Numbered from the stretch's first letter, positions 1 to 8,098 are shown. The stretch is 42,177 bases of DNA from Lachnospiraceae bacterium (GCA_024684215.1 JAIKXH010000106.1:1-42177), one strand, 5' to 3'. Notes: generated by a model not told the origin, from the letters alone. Made by a program: numbers and translations.

Positions 1-45
1 TTTTTTATTATAATTCACGTATAGACAGCTATGGAGGATGAGGAA

Positions 46-1509
46 ATGCGCATTGAAGAACTGTTTCCGGAGTATGGTTTAGAGGATAAAACAATAGAAT
101 ATAAAGGAATAATAAAGGAAGGAAAAAGCGATGATGGAAAAAACCTAGAAATAGGCTGGCTTAAAACCATAGTTGCTTTTGCTAATACCGATGGCGGCAA
201 ACTATTGATCGGTGTTGAAGATAACACCCATAAAATAGTTGCATTGGATAAGAAGACTGCAGATAAAACCATTTTAATGATACATAGACAAGTTAAGGAT
301 CGCATTCAGCCGGATATTCAGTATGACATAAAGGGAATCAGTGTAAAGACGGGCGAGGAAACACGATATATCATAGAAGTTGATATAAAAAAGAGTAGGA
401 ATCTGCCGGTTACTTTGCATGCAGATGGCCTGATGGGAATATATGTAAGAAATTTTGGTCGGACAGACATCGCTTCACCGGAGCAGATAAAAGACCTTAT
501 TCTGCTGAGCGATAATGTGCCCTTTGATACAGCCAAGACGGATATAATCTATGATGAAAAAAAGTATAAAAAGCTTCATCTGGTTGCAGAAGAAAGAAAA
601 TCAAAAATATCCGTTAAGGAATTGATATCCAAAGGAGCAATCACGGACGATAAGCATGTTTCCAAGGGTATGGAGTTGTTTGCTGATGATTATGACGGGT
701 TAAGAACAAAAGTCGTAGCAACTGTCTGGCCCGGATTAACGAAAGGCGGTTCAATAGTTACAGCTTCAGAAGAGTACACCGGAAATCTGTTGTCAGTCCT
801 GGAAAATACAATAAGTTTTATAACTGTACATTCTGCAAATGGTTTCAAAAAGATAGAGACACAGACGGTGCCGTATGTATCATATCCTTTGCGTGCTGTG
901 ACTGAAGGAGTGGTAAATGCTATCGGTCATAGGAACTATTACATGTTTGGAACTCAGGTAGAAATAAATATTTTTCCGGATCGCCTTGAGATAACATCAC
1001 CGGGAGCACTTCTTGGAGTTAGAAATCTATATAAAGAAAAAAATATAGCATCTATCATTCCTCGTAGAAGGAATGAAGTTATATGCAATATTCTTGAAAT
1101 GTGTAAATACATGGAGAAAAAAGGATCCGGATTTGATTTTATAGAAGAAGACTATAAAAAGGCCGGTGATGAATTTGCGCCATTCATCACAGCAGATTCA
1201 TATTCGTTTACATTAACCCTACCGGATCTGACGTTTGAAAAAGGCGTGATAGATATAGCTGCCGAGGCACCCAATGTTTACGTGGAAGAAATGCTGGAAG
1301 GAAAGAATGATCTGAAAATCCTTTCATACTGCTATAACGATAAGCGTACTGTTAAAGATATTGCAACTTATGTGGGAGTTACACCTTCAACATTCTTTAG
1401 AAGTAAAGTCATAGGAAGGCTCGTGGAAAGCGGATACTTATCAGAGATAGAAAACTCACCGGCTAATCTGTATACATCGAATAGGGATAAAGTGAAATTG
1501 ATGATATGA
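46..1509 (+). CDS. AlbA_2/Schlafen-type ATP-binding transcriptional regulator-like protein
   Basis: The first ~130 residues look like an AlbA_2 (Schlafen AAA_4) domain: an 'EYKG' segment near residue 18, then 'TIVAFANTDGGKLLIGVED'. The middle carries a GHKL-like ATP-binding segment ('EGVVNAIGHRNY' and 'LEITSPG', the pattern of HATPase_c_4). The last ~70 residues look like a winged helix ('TVKDIATYVGVTPSTFFRSK'). Family members are DNA-binding regulators or accessory proteins common on mobile and defence islands; the target is unknown. An in-frame ATG lies at 31, but GGAGG at 33-37 sits 8 bases before the ATG at 46, so 46 is preferred (487 residues). The gene appears more AT-rich than its neighbours and lies 235 bases from a tRNA, consistent with acquisition. 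No partner gene is visible because the window starts here. Confidence 0.82.
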   Translation: MRIEELFPEYGLEDKTIEYKGIIKEGKSDDGKNLEIGWLKTIVAFANTDGGKLLIGVEDNTHKIVALDKKTADKTILMIHRQVKDRIQPDIQYDIKGISVKTGEETRYIIEVDIKKSRNLPVTLHADGLMGIYVRNFGRTDIASPEQIKDLILLSDNVPFDTAKTDIIYDEKKYKKLHLVAEERKSKISVKELISKGAITDDKHVSKGMELFADDYDGLRTKVVATVWPGLTKGGSIVTASEEYTGNLLSVLENTISFITVHSANGFKKIETQTVPYVSYPLRAVTEGVVNAIGHRNYYMFGTQVEINIFPDRLEITSPGALLGVRNLYKEKNIASIIPRRRNEVICNILEMCKYMEKKGSGFDFIEEDYKKAGDEFAPFITADSYSFTLTLPDLTFEKGVIDIAAEAPNVYVEEMLEGKNDLKILSYCYNDKRTVKDIATYVGVTPSTFFRSKVIGRLVESGYLSEIENSPANLYTSNRDKVKLMI

Positions 1510-1701
1510 ATAAACTAAGTGTAGGAAAAAATAGATAAAGGATAGGCAATAGTGAACAGTCCAAAACAAAGAATCCGAACAATCAGTGCAAAAGCCTTGT
1601 TTAAGTACTTCCCCAAAGAAGGGAAGGATAAGGCATATAGGTCACATTAGCGTACCAAATCGTACCAAAATATTAGGTATTTACATGATAGACAAAAATA
1701 A
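1510..1701. other. gene-poor stretch between AlbA_2 gene and tRNA-Gly terminator
   Basis: About 190 bases without a convincing gene. A 32-codon frame begins at GTG 1552, with an AGGATAGG-like site just upstream, and ends at TAG 1648-1650; nothing supports it as a real product. The stretch also holds the CGTACCAAA direct repeat. It could be the eroded end of an integrated element, but no copy of the tRNA 3' end (attachment core) is visible here. Confidence 0.4.
1651..1669 (+). repeat. tandem 9-bp direct repeat CGTACCAAA
   Basis: CGTACCAAA occurs at 1651-1659 and again at 1661-1669, one base apart (10-bp period, about one helical turn). It lies 75 bases from the 3' end of tRNA-Gly. Short direct repeats in this setting can be integrase arm sites, but no integrase gene is visible, so the role is unproven. 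Confidence 0.6.
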
Positions 1702-1729
1702 AAGAAGCCTTGATTTTTCAAGGCTTCTT
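1702..1729 (-). terminator. Rho-independent terminator of tRNA-Gly
   Basis: A perfect 12-bp stem (AAGAAGCCTTGA, 1702-1713, with its complement at 1718-1729) has a 4-base loop. On the minus strand it is followed by a T-rich run (TTTTATTTTTG). It lies 15 bases past the tRNA 3' end, as expected for its terminator. Confidence 0.85.
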
Positions 1730-1743
1730 ACTTAAAACAAAAG

Positions 1744-1814
1744 AGCAGGTGATGGGAATCGAACCCACGTATTCAGCTTGGAAGGCTGATGTTCTACCAT
1801 TGAACCACACCTGC
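1744..1814 (-). tRNA. tRNA-Gly (anticodon TCC)
   Basis: The minus strand folds as a 71-nt tRNA. A 7-bp acceptor stem pairs GCAGGTG with CACCTGC. The anticodon stem TCAGC/GCTGA encloses loop CTTCCAA, giving anticodon TCC (reads GGA). The T-arm contains GGTTCGATTCC. CCA is not encoded; the bases after the discriminator T are CTT. A terminator follows at once. Confidence 0.96.
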
Positions 1815-1910
1815 ATTGATTGCGTATTCACTTGTTTGTTTCGCAACAAAAAGTATATTAACGTATAGGCGATTTATTGTCAAGTTTTTTTTGAAAAAAT
1901 TTTTTCGTGT

Positions 1911-1943
1911 GCTGATTTATTGCGCAAATATTGATAAATCAGC
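1911..1943. repeat. inverted repeat (10-bp arms)
   Basis: GCTGATTTAT (1911-1920) and ATAAATCAGC (1934-1943) are perfect inverted arms around a 13-base loop that itself contains the palindrome TTGCGCAA (1920-1927). It follows an A/T homopolymer tract in the upstream region of the tRNA gene and may be a regulatory site or part of a small palindromic element. Confidence 0.6.
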
Positions 1944-1948
1944 GCTTT

Positions 1949-2009
1949 AAATGGATAGTATTTTCTATAAGAATGGAGCATAATACACTTATAGAAAAAC
2001 TATCCATTT
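1949..2009. repeat. long inverted repeat (22-23 bp arms)
   Basis: The left arm (1949-1971, starting AAATGGATAG) and right arm (1988-2009, ending CTATCCATTT) are complementary over about 22 bases, with a single one-base bulge. The loop is 16 bases. A T-rich run follows on the plus strand (ATTTATTTTTG). No plus-strand gene ends nearby, so a plain terminator is an incomplete explanation; a small palindromic element or a structured RNA is possible. Confidence 0.65.
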
Positions 2010-2071
2010 ATTTTTGCGTTATTAGCAGCTAAACCCGGGGGTTATTTGCTTAATCTAAAGCGGAGGTATTC

Positions 2072-3034
2072 ATGTCAGAGAAATTACTGGTTATCGGGGG
2101 GACATATTTTCTGGGGAAAGCATTTGTATCTCTCATGCTGCGGGAAACCGATTGCGAGATAACTATAATGCACAGAGGGACATCAAAACCATCCGGCGGT
2201 TCGGAAGGAGATGCAAAAGCGGATGCTTTTGAGGACTATAAAAAAAGCGGCCGTCTAAAAGAGATTTTGGCGGACAGACATGACGGCTCAGCCATACGAG
2301 AGATCAGGGAAGAGCGCTTTGATGCGGTCATTGATTTTTGCGCATATATAAAGGAAGATATCTCCTTTTTGCTTGATCGGCTGAGTGCTACAATCGGCAG
2401 ATACATTTTTATAAGTACTGTTGACGTGTATGAAAGAGGGCTCGGCAGATTTTTAAATGAGGACGCACAGTTTGAGACAAGGACTATCGGCGGAGCTGCG
2501 GGAGACTATATCGCGGGAAAGGTCGCTCTTGAAGGGGAGATACGATCGGCCTGTGAGAGAAAAGGCTGTACCTATACCGTCCTTAGACCTGCTATCATAT
2601 TTGGACCCGATAATTACGCGCCGAGAGAGGGAATGTATTTTCACTGGATTTTAAATGCGGGTCAGATATTACATCCCGTGGATGCGGACGGAGAGTTCCA
2701 GCTTGTCTATGTAGAGGATGTGGCAAAGGCAATCAAACTGGTTTTGGAAAATGAAAAAGCAGCAAACTCGGCTTACAATGTCTGCGAGAATAAAATGATT
2801 ACCTACGAAAGCTTTGCCAAATGTCTGGCAGAGATTTCCGGTACGGAATTTACGCGTTTGGATATAACGTTAGATGTGGTAAATGAAAAAGGATTGCCGC
2901 TTCCGTTCCCGCTTACAAAGGCGGAGTCCAATTATTACGACGGAAGCAGGCTTGCTGAATTAGGTATGGAATATACTGATATGAACAGTGCGATGAAGCA
3001 CACATATCTGGAATATGTAAGGAGGAACAAATGA
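2072..3034 (+). CDS. NAD-dependent epimerase/dehydratase family protein (extended SDR)
   Basis: A Rossmann-fold extended short-chain dehydrogenase of 320 residues. The nucleotide-binding turn is 'GGTYFLG' at residues 9-15, and the catalytic Tyr-Lys pair is Y146/K150 in 'DYIAGK'. 'RPAIIFGPDNY' follows where substrate-binding segments usually lie. The family acts on nucleotide sugars or related compounds; this subgroup resembles the isomerase-like proteins often annotated 'NAD-dependent epimerase/dehydratase' in Clostridia, and the substrate cannot be read. GCGGAGGT sits 7 bases before the ATG. The stop overlaps the start of the next gene (ATGA at 3031-3034), so the two are translationally coupled and probably act in one carbohydrate or envelope pathway. 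Confidence 0.88.
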   Translation: MSEKLLVIGGTYFLGKAFVSLMLRETDCEITIMHRGTSKPSGGSEGDAKADAFEDYKKSGRLKEILADRHDGSAIREIREERFDAVIDFCAYIKEDISFLLDRLSATIGRYIFISTVDVYERGLGRFLNEDAQFETRTIGGAAGDYIAGKVALEGEIRSACERKGCTYTVLRPAIIFGPDNYAPREGMYFHWILNAGQILHPVDADGEFQLVYVEDVAKAIKLVLENEKAANSAYNVCENKMITYESFAKCLAEISGTEFTRLDITLDVVNEKGLPLPFPLTKAESNYYDGSRLAELGMEYTDMNSAMKHTYLEYVRRNK

Positions 3035-3831
3035 AGTTTTTATATCCTGAGGGAAAACAAAAAGCGCTGACTTTCAGCTATGATGATGGGGAGATTTTTG
3101 ATGTAAAACTGGCAGAGATTCTTAGAAGCCACGGTATGAAGGGAACGTTTAATCTTAACTCCTCGAATCTTTCCGATAAAGATAATGACAGATATGTCAA
3201 TAAAAACAAATTGGCGGAAATATACAAAGGACACGAAATCGCGGTTCACGGGGTAGAGCATCAAAATTTATGTCAGATGACGGAGCAGGAGATCGTTCTT
3301 GAGATTTTGCCGGACAGACAGGCTTTGGAAAAGCTTACCGGACATCTTGTACAGGGAATGGCATACGCTTTCGGTGCATACAACGACACTATCATTCGTG
3401 TGTTAAAAAGCCTTGGGATTCATTATTCAAGAACAGTAAACGAAAATCATTATTTCGATCTGCCCTCCAATTTCCTGGCTTGGGATGCAACCTGCCATCA
3501 TGATCACGACCTTATGAAATGGGGAGAGGAGTTTTTAGGCTGCCCTGATTGGAAAGAGCTTCCGCTTATGTATGTATGGGGTCATTCATACGAATTCGGA
3601 AGGCCGAATGATTGGCACATAATAGAAGAATTCACCGATATGATGCAGGGAAGAGATGAAATCTGGTATGCAACAAACGGTGAAATCTATGATTATATTA
3701 CAGCTATAAAAAGGCTTGAGTTCGGTGCAAACAGAAATATTGTTTACAATCCTACCGCAGTTGATATTTGGTGCAGAGGAAAAGACTACAAACCGATGGT
3801 TATAAAGGGCGGAAGTACGGTAGAAATATAA
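3031..3831 (+). CDS. polysaccharide deacetylase family protein (CE4/NodB fold)
   Basis: A 266-residue NodB-homology protein. Motif 1 is 'TFSYDDG' (residues 14-20), giving the catalytic and metal-binding Asp pair D18/D19. Motif 2 is 'HGVEHQNL', with H73 and H77 as likely metal ligands. 'AYAFGAYND' fits the later active-site region. No signal peptide or membrane segment is visible, so it is probably cytoplasmic; that suggests a small deacetylated or hydrolysed substrate rather than wall peptidoglycan (inference). The start overlaps the epimerase stop by 4 bases. The last ~25 residues after 'IVYNPTAVDIW' form a small beta-like extension typical of a subgroup of these proteins. The substrate is unknown. 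Confidence 0.87.
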   Translation: MKFLYPEGKQKALTFSYDDGEIFDVKLAEILRSHGMKGTFNLNSSNLSDKDNDRYVNKNKLAEIYKGHEIAVHGVEHQNLCQMTEQEIVLEILPDRQALEKLTGHLVQGMAYAFGAYNDTIIRVLKSLGIHYSRTVNENHYFDLPSNFLAWDATCHHDHDLMKWGEEFLGCPDWKELPLMYVWGHSYEFGRPNDWHIIEEFTDMMQGRDEIWYATNGEIYDYITAIKRLEFGANRNIVYNPTAVDIWCRGKDYKPMVIKGGSTVEI

Positions 3832-3843
3832 GAATTGAGCATA

Positions 3844-3871
3844 GCTACAATTATTCACGCGTAATTGTAGC
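3844..3871. terminator. probable bidirectional hairpin between convergent genes
   Basis: A perfect 10-bp stem (GCTACAATTA at 3844-3853, TAATTGTAGC at 3862-3871) with an 8-base loop lies between the convergent deacetylase and murG genes. Neither side has a strong T-run, so termination is likely but not certain. Confidence 0.5.
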
Positions 3872-3897
3872 ATTTCAGCTAAGTTACAGCCATTTGC

Positions 3898-4962
3898 TTA
3901 ATCTGCGAGTTCTTTTACAAGAGATACGATTATCGAAATCGCATCCTGCAAAGTGCTTTTTTCCATAGCGGAAATATATGTATCCTTTTTGGAATAAACA
4001 GTATCCACTGTTTCCGATAATGAAGCGGGGGTTATAGCGTCCTGTATCAGTACGGCGCTGTATCCCTGCTTTTTAAATGATTCTGCATTTAAAAGCTGAT
4101 CGCCTCTGCTGCTTTTTGCGGGAAGAGGGATCAAAATATTTGGCTTTTTGAGAGCGAGGATCTCGCAGATTGCATTTGCACCGGCTCTCGAGATGATCAC
4201 ATCGGCCATTGCAAAGAGGTCCTTCATTTCATCTTTTACATATTCAAACTGGACATAGCCGGGGGTGCCGGTCAGTGCATCGTCCTTTTTATTTTTTCCG
4301 CAAAGGTGACAAACATTATATTTCTCAAGCAAGGTAGGAAGCGCAGCTCTTATTGCTTCGTTTACGGCTACTGCTCCGAGCGAACCACCGGTTACCATGA
4401 GCACCGGCTTGTCATCGGTAAATCCGCAAAAGGCTTTTCCTTTGATGGCATCACCGGTAAAAAGCTCCGCTCTTATAGGAGTGCCGGTCAAAACGGCTTT
4501 TCCTTCCGGAAGGAGAGAAACTGTTTCGGGGAAATTGCAGCATACCTTTTTTGCTGCGCCGTAGCAAAGCTTGTTGGCCAGGCCCGGAGTCATATCGGAC
4601 TCATGTATAATGCATGGGATCTTTAAAGCCGCTGCGGCACGAACTACAGGCACGCTTACAAATCCGCCCTTGGAAAATACAACATCGGGACGGTAGCTTT
4701 TTAAGAAGGCCTTAGCTTCCTTATAGCCTTTTATTACCTTGAAGGGATCGGTCAGATTTTTGACATCGAGATAGCGCCTGAATTTGCCGGTGGCAACACC
4801 TACATAGGGGATGCCATGATCCTCGGCAAGCTGCTTTTCTATTCCGCTGTAAGAACCTATATAAGTAACTTCAAATCCGGCTTCCTTTAAAGCGGAGAGA
4901 AGTGCAAGGTTTGGTGTGACATGTCCGGCGGTTCCGCCGCCTGTAAGAACTATTTTTTTCAT
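3898..4962 (-). CDS. murG: UDP-GlcNAc--lipid I N-acetylglucosaminyltransferase MurG
   Basis: A 354-residue GT28 enzyme that adds GlcNAc to undecaprenyl-PP-MurNAc-pentapeptide (lipid I) to give lipid II at the inner face of the membrane. The N-terminal glycine loop 'GGGTAGHVTPNLAL' (residues 8-21) is diagnostic. The second glycine loop is 'GGSLGAVAVNEA', and the donor-binding 'ISRAGANAICEIL' carries the conserved Glu. Length is normal. AAGAGG precedes the ATG at 4962. It is separate from the usual division and cell-wall cluster: neighbours are a convergent deacetylase and a divergent dehydrogenase operon. Confidence 0.96.
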   Translation of the reverse strand: MKKIVLTGGGTAGHVTPNLALLSALKEAGFEVTYIGSYSGIEKQLAEDHGIPYVGVATGKFRRYLDVKNLTDPFKVIKGYKEAKAFLKSYRPDVVFSKGGFVSVPVVRAAAALKIPCIIHESDMTPGLANKLCYGAAKKVCCNFPETVSLLPEGKAVLTGTPIRAELFTGDAIKGKAFCGFTDDKPVLMVTGGSLGAVAVNEAIRAALPTLLEKYNVCHLCGKNKKDDALTGTPGYVQFEYVKDEMKDLFAMADVIISRAGANAICEILALKKPNILIPLPAKSSRGDQLLNAESFKKQGYSAVLIQDAITPASLSETVDTVYSKKDTYISAMEKSTLQDAISIIVSLVKELAD

Positions 4963-5009
4963 AATATACCTCTTAAGGAATTCTTAATCCTTATGATAGC
5001 ACTAAGTTC

Positions 5010-5038
5010 TTGAATATTCTATACGACTTTGATAAAAT
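5010..5038 (+). promoter_or_regulatory. sigma-A-type promoter for dehydrogenase operon
   Basis: TTGAAT (5010-5015), a 17-base spacer and TAAAAT (5033-5038) lie in the divergent gap between murG and the dehydrogenase, about 57 bases before the chosen start. Confidence 0.5.
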
Positions 5039-5094
5039 AAATGAGATGTGCACAGCGATTGTGCGCTTATTTATTGGAAATAAAGAGGCATTAT

Positions 5095-6054
5095 ATGAAG
5101 ATTGTCGTACTTGAAAGAAACAGCGTGGGCCCCGATATTCCCGTAGATTGCTTTAACGAATTGGGAGAGGTTATCTGCTATCCCAATACAGTTACGGTAA
5201 GCGATGTGGCCAAGAGAGTTAAGGATGCGGATATAGTTGTGGCAAATAAGTCGCCTATGAATGAGGAAAGCCTCAAGGACGCGCCTAATATCAAGCTTAT
5301 CTGTGAATTTGCCACGGGATATGATAACTGCGACCTCAAATATCTTCGCTCGAGAAATATTCCGGTCTGCAATGTGGTAAATTACTGCACCGATATGGTC
5401 GCGCAGCACAGCTTTGCTCTTGCGCTTGCGCTTTCTCAGAAATTACCCCACTATGACAATTACGTAAAATCAGGCGAATACAGCGCGCAGGACAGATTCT
5501 CCAATTTTGATATCCCTTTCTATGAACTTGCCGGAAAGACCTGGGGAATCGTCGGAATGGGAAATATCGGACGCAAGGTAGCGCAGATTGCTTCCGCGTT
5601 CGGATGCAAGGTTATCTTTCACTCCGTTACCGGAAACAGCAAGGTTACGGAATATGAGCGTGTATCAAAGGATGAGCTTTTAGAGAGGAGCGATTTCCTT
5701 TCGATCCATTGTCCTTTGAGCGATATTACAAGGAACTTTATCGATGCTGCAGCGCTTAAAAAGATGAAAAAATCCGCCGTACTTATAAATGTGGCGAGAG
5801 GCCCTGTTGTAAACAACACCGACCTCTATGAGGCACTTGAGAGCGGAGAGATAATGGCAGCGGGACTTGACGTCCTTGAAAAGGAACCGCTTCAGCTTTC
5901 CAATCCTCTTTCAAAGATAAAGGATTCAAATAAGCTTATTATCACACCTCACCTTGCATGGGGAAGCGTTGAAGCCAGAACCAGATGTGTGACCGGCGTT
6001 TATGATAATATAAAGGCATTCCTTGACGGAAGCCCTATAAATGTTGTGAATTAG
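5095..6054 (+). CDS. D-2-hydroxyacid dehydrogenase (NAD-dependent)
   Basis: A two-domain formate/glycerate dehydrogenase-type oxidoreductase of 319 residues. The dinucleotide-binding motif is 'GIVGMGNIGRKVA'. The three catalytic positions are all present: Arg in 'NVARGP', Glu in 'DVLEKEP' and His in 'TPHLAWGS'. It reduces a 2-ketoacid or oxidises a D-2-hydroxyacid (hydroxypyruvate/glycerate, lactate-type or similar); the exact substrate is not readable. An upstream in-frame ATG exists at 5041, but AGAGG at 5084-5088 sits 6 bases before ATG 5095, so that start is preferred. The next gene begins 22 bases after the stop; the gene heads a four-gene operon with two small transporters and a lipoprotein. 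Confidence 0.88.
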   Translation: MKIVVLERNSVGPDIPVDCFNELGEVICYPNTVTVSDVAKRVKDADIVVANKSPMNEESLKDAPNIKLICEFATGYDNCDLKYLRSRNIPVCNVVNYCTDMVAQHSFALALALSQKLPHYDNYVKSGEYSAQDRFSNFDIPFYELAGKTWGIVGMGNIGRKVAQIASAFGCKVIFHSVTGNSKVTEYERVSKDELLERSDFLSIHCPLSDITRNFIDAAALKKMKKSAVLINVARGPVVNNTDLYEALESGEIMAAGLDVLEKEPLQLSNPLSKIKDSNKLIITPHLAWGSVEARTRCVTGVYDNIKAFLDGSPINVVN

Positions 6055-6076
6055 GTTTTATTATAAGGAAAAGAAA

Positions 6077-6469
6077 ATGTTAGAATCACTTAAGAAAAAT
6101 GGGAAAGGTATTATCCTGCTCCTGATTTCGGCTTTCAGCCTCGCGCTTGGCCAGCTTTTGTGGAAAAAACCTCTTGAGAACGTGGATATTCCCGTTGTTA
6201 TCGCTCAGGGATTTTCCGGAATATGGTTACTGTTTTTAAAGGTTTTGCCCGGATTTATAGTATATGCCATTGGTGCGGTAGTAATGACCATAGGACTTGG
6301 ATACGGAGAGCTTTCCGTGTTACAGCCTATCAACTCGATGAGCTATGTATTTGCGCTTATTCTTTCTGCGATATTTGTACCTACTGAGACAATCTCGTGG
6401 ATTACAATAGTCGGTGTATTCGTAGTAATAGCCGGAGTTATAGTGATAGGAGGCAGTAGTAAGAAATGA
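6077..6469 (+). CDS. DMT/SMR-superfamily half-transporter, subunit A
   Basis: 130 residues with four predicted membrane helices (about 12-31, 54-77, 83-101 and 107-125), the size and layout of EmrE/SugE or ArnE/ArnF-type drug/metabolite transporters. An N-terminal Gln-Leu-Trp-Lys run in helix 1 ('LALGQLLWKKPL') resembles the helix-1 charged/polar position of such proteins. It overlaps the next gene, a similar four-helix protein, by 4 bases, so the pair probably forms a heterodimer. The operon position after a 2-hydroxyacid dehydrogenase suggests export or import of a related metabolite, which is inference only. Confidence 0.78.
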   Translation: MLESLKKNGKGIILLLISAFSLALGQLLWKKPLENVDIPVVIAQGFSGIWLLFLKVLPGFIVYAIGAVVMTIGLGYGELSVLQPINSMSYVFALILSAIFVPTETISWITIVGVFVVIAGVIVIGGSSKK

Positions 6470-6843
6470 CGATGAACCCCCTATCTACAAAAGAAATTAT
6501 TATTATTGTGGTGATACTTCTTTCATCCACGTGTATTTCCTCTTTGGCGAGCTATTTTCTTAAAAAAGCATCGCCCGCCGACGGAGGAAGCAAGCTTAAG
6601 TTACTAATCTCCCCGTTTTTCTATCTCGGAGGAGTGATGTATGTGGTAGCTGCTGCCGCAAATATATATTTATTGCAGAAATTGCCCTACGCTATCGTTT
6701 TACCTTTAGGATCGCTTACTTATATTTGGACAATGTTTTTCTCAAACAGACTTCTTGGTGAAAAAATCACAGGAAGAAAGATTTTGGGAATGTGCATTAT
6801 TATAGTAGGAGTTATATTGGTAGCCGTAGGAAAGGGTAAATAA
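6466..6843 (+). CDS. DMT/SMR-superfamily half-transporter, subunit B
   Basis: 125 residues, again four hydrophobic segments: about 10-30, then 'FFYLGGVMYVVAAAANIYLL', 'YAIVLPLGSLTYIWTMFFS' and the C-terminal 'ILGMCIIIVGVILVAV'. The ending 'GMCIIIVGVILVAVGKG' matches EmrE/EamA-type last helices. Start chosen at ATG 6466, with GGAGG at 6449-6453; a second ATG at 6472 is possible. The ATGA overlap with subunit A indicates coupled translation and equal dosage. Sequence identity between the two subunits looks low, as in known heterodimeric SMR pairs, which often insert in opposite orientations. Substrate unknown. Confidence 0.77.
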   Translation: MTMNPLSTKEIIIIVVILLSSTCISSLASYFLKKASPADGGSKLKLLISPFFYLGGVMYVVAAAANIYLLQKLPYAIVLPLGSLTYIWTMFFSNRLLGEKITGRKILGMCIIIVGVILVAVGKGK

Positions 6844-6859
6844 AGGAAGGATAAAATTT

Positions 6860-8020
6860 ATGAAGAAAAAGTTAGTCTCAATTATGCTCTGCGTAGGACT
6901 TGCTGCTACAATGCTTGCAGGTTGTGCGGGCAGTGATTCCGGATCAGCGACCGAGCCGACTGTAAGTGATATCGCTCAGCCTATCATCGACGAAACAGAA
7001 AAAACCGAAGAGGACGCTGTAACTGAGGAGCCCGTAGAGGAAGAGGTCAAGACCGGATTCACTCTTCTTAAAAATGAGGATGCACCCGAAGGATTTGTAT
7101 ACAGTGAGCTTTCAGGAGAGCTTATCGATGCTTCTCTTGAGAACCAGAGACCTATCGCTGCCATGGTTGATAACGAGAAAACTGCTCTCGACCACTATGG
7201 AGTCAACGAGGGAGATATCGTATACGAGATGGTTAACAGCTTGCTTAACGACCGTGTTACCAGACTTATGGTTCTCGTAAAGGATTGGGAAAAAACAGAG
7301 AGACTTGGAAATATCAGAAGTGCCAGAACCACCAACTGTATGCTCGTTTGTGAGTGGAACGCTGTAATGTGCCACGATGGCGGACCTGTCTATATCAACG
7401 ATTATGTTAAGACTGAATCTTTGGATAACATCAGCGGTGTATTTACACGTATCAAAAACGGTAAACCTTCAGAGTTTACCGAGTATATTACCGGAGATGA
7501 TCTTCAAAAGTACCTTAAGAACTCAAGCACTATATCTTCAGAGTACACCAGCTATTACACCGGTCCTCACTTCCAGTTTGCGGATCAGAACGCATTAGAG
7601 GCATGTAATTATAAAAGCGAGAAGGAAGCGAAAAGTGAAATCATACTTCCTTTCCCTCACAACGCTTCAGAGCTCCATTACGACGAGGATAACGGAACAT
7701 ATGATTATTATGAGTATGGAGGCCCTCACGTAGATGGTACAACCGGAGAGGTTTTAACCTTCAAAAATGTTATCCTTCAGAAAGCATCCATGACTGCATA
7801 TGACGGAAACGGATATATGTATTACACCATCGGTGGAGAGGGCGAGGGATATTACATTACTGACGGTAAGTGTGTTCCTATTACCTGGCATAAAGGACTC
7901 AACCTTGAGGCTAATACTGAGTATTTTGACTCCGAAGGAAATCCTATCGTTCTTAACGCAGGAAAGACCTATATCGGACTTGTTCCCGATGATACCTGGG
8001 ATACATTGGTTATCAAGTAA
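6860..8020 (+). CDS. DUF3048 (YerB-like) lipoprotein
   Basis: 386 residues with a type II signal peptide: 'MKKKLVS', a hydrophobic core and lipobox 'LAGC' (Cys22), so it is a surface-anchored lipoprotein. An acidic Thr/Glu-rich linker runs to about residue 65. The DUF3048 domain follows, with 'RPIAAMVDN', 'GDIVYEMV', 'RLMVLV' and 'GNIRSAR' in the order seen in YerB. The molecular function of DUF3048 is not established. It closes the operon 16 bases after the second half-transporter, and a strong terminator follows. It could be an extracellular partner of the transporter pair, but nothing direct shows this. Confidence 0.88.
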   Translation: MKKKLVSIMLCVGLAATMLAGCAGSDSGSATEPTVSDIAQPIIDETEKTEEDAVTEEPVEEEVKTGFTLLKNEDAPEGFVYSELSGELIDASLENQRPIAAMVDNEKTALDHYGVNEGDIVYEMVNSLLNDRVTRLMVLVKDWEKTERLGNIRSARTTNCMLVCEWNAVMCHDGGPVYINDYVKTESLDNISGVFTRIKNGKPSEFTEYITGDDLQKYLKNSSTISSEYTSYYTGPHFQFADQNALEACNYKSEKEAKSEIILPFPHNASELHYDEDNGTYDYYEYGGPHVDGTTGEVLTFKNVILQKASMTAYDGNGYMYYTIGGEGEGYYITDGKCVPITWHKGLNLEANTEYFDSEGNPIVLNAGKTYIGLVPDDTWDTLVIK

Positions 8021-8063
8021 TTCTGTTATATTAAGTAGAGTTACCATTACAATATGACAAATA

Positions 8064-8098
8064 AAAAACCGCGGTATGCAATGCATGTCGCGGTTTTT
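8064..8098. terminator. Rho-independent terminator after DUF3048 operon
   Basis: The 10-bp stem AAAAACCGCG (8064-8073) / CGCGGTTTTT (8089-8098) has a 15-base loop, with A-runs and T-runs on both sides, so it can act in both directions. It also separates the operon from the convergent two-component system. Confidence 0.88.

Noticed and set aside
1552-1650. 32-codon frame with GTG start next to the AlbA_2 gene
   Set aside because: It has a weak SD-like site only, no recognisable sequence, and lies in eroded-looking DNA; not called as a gene.
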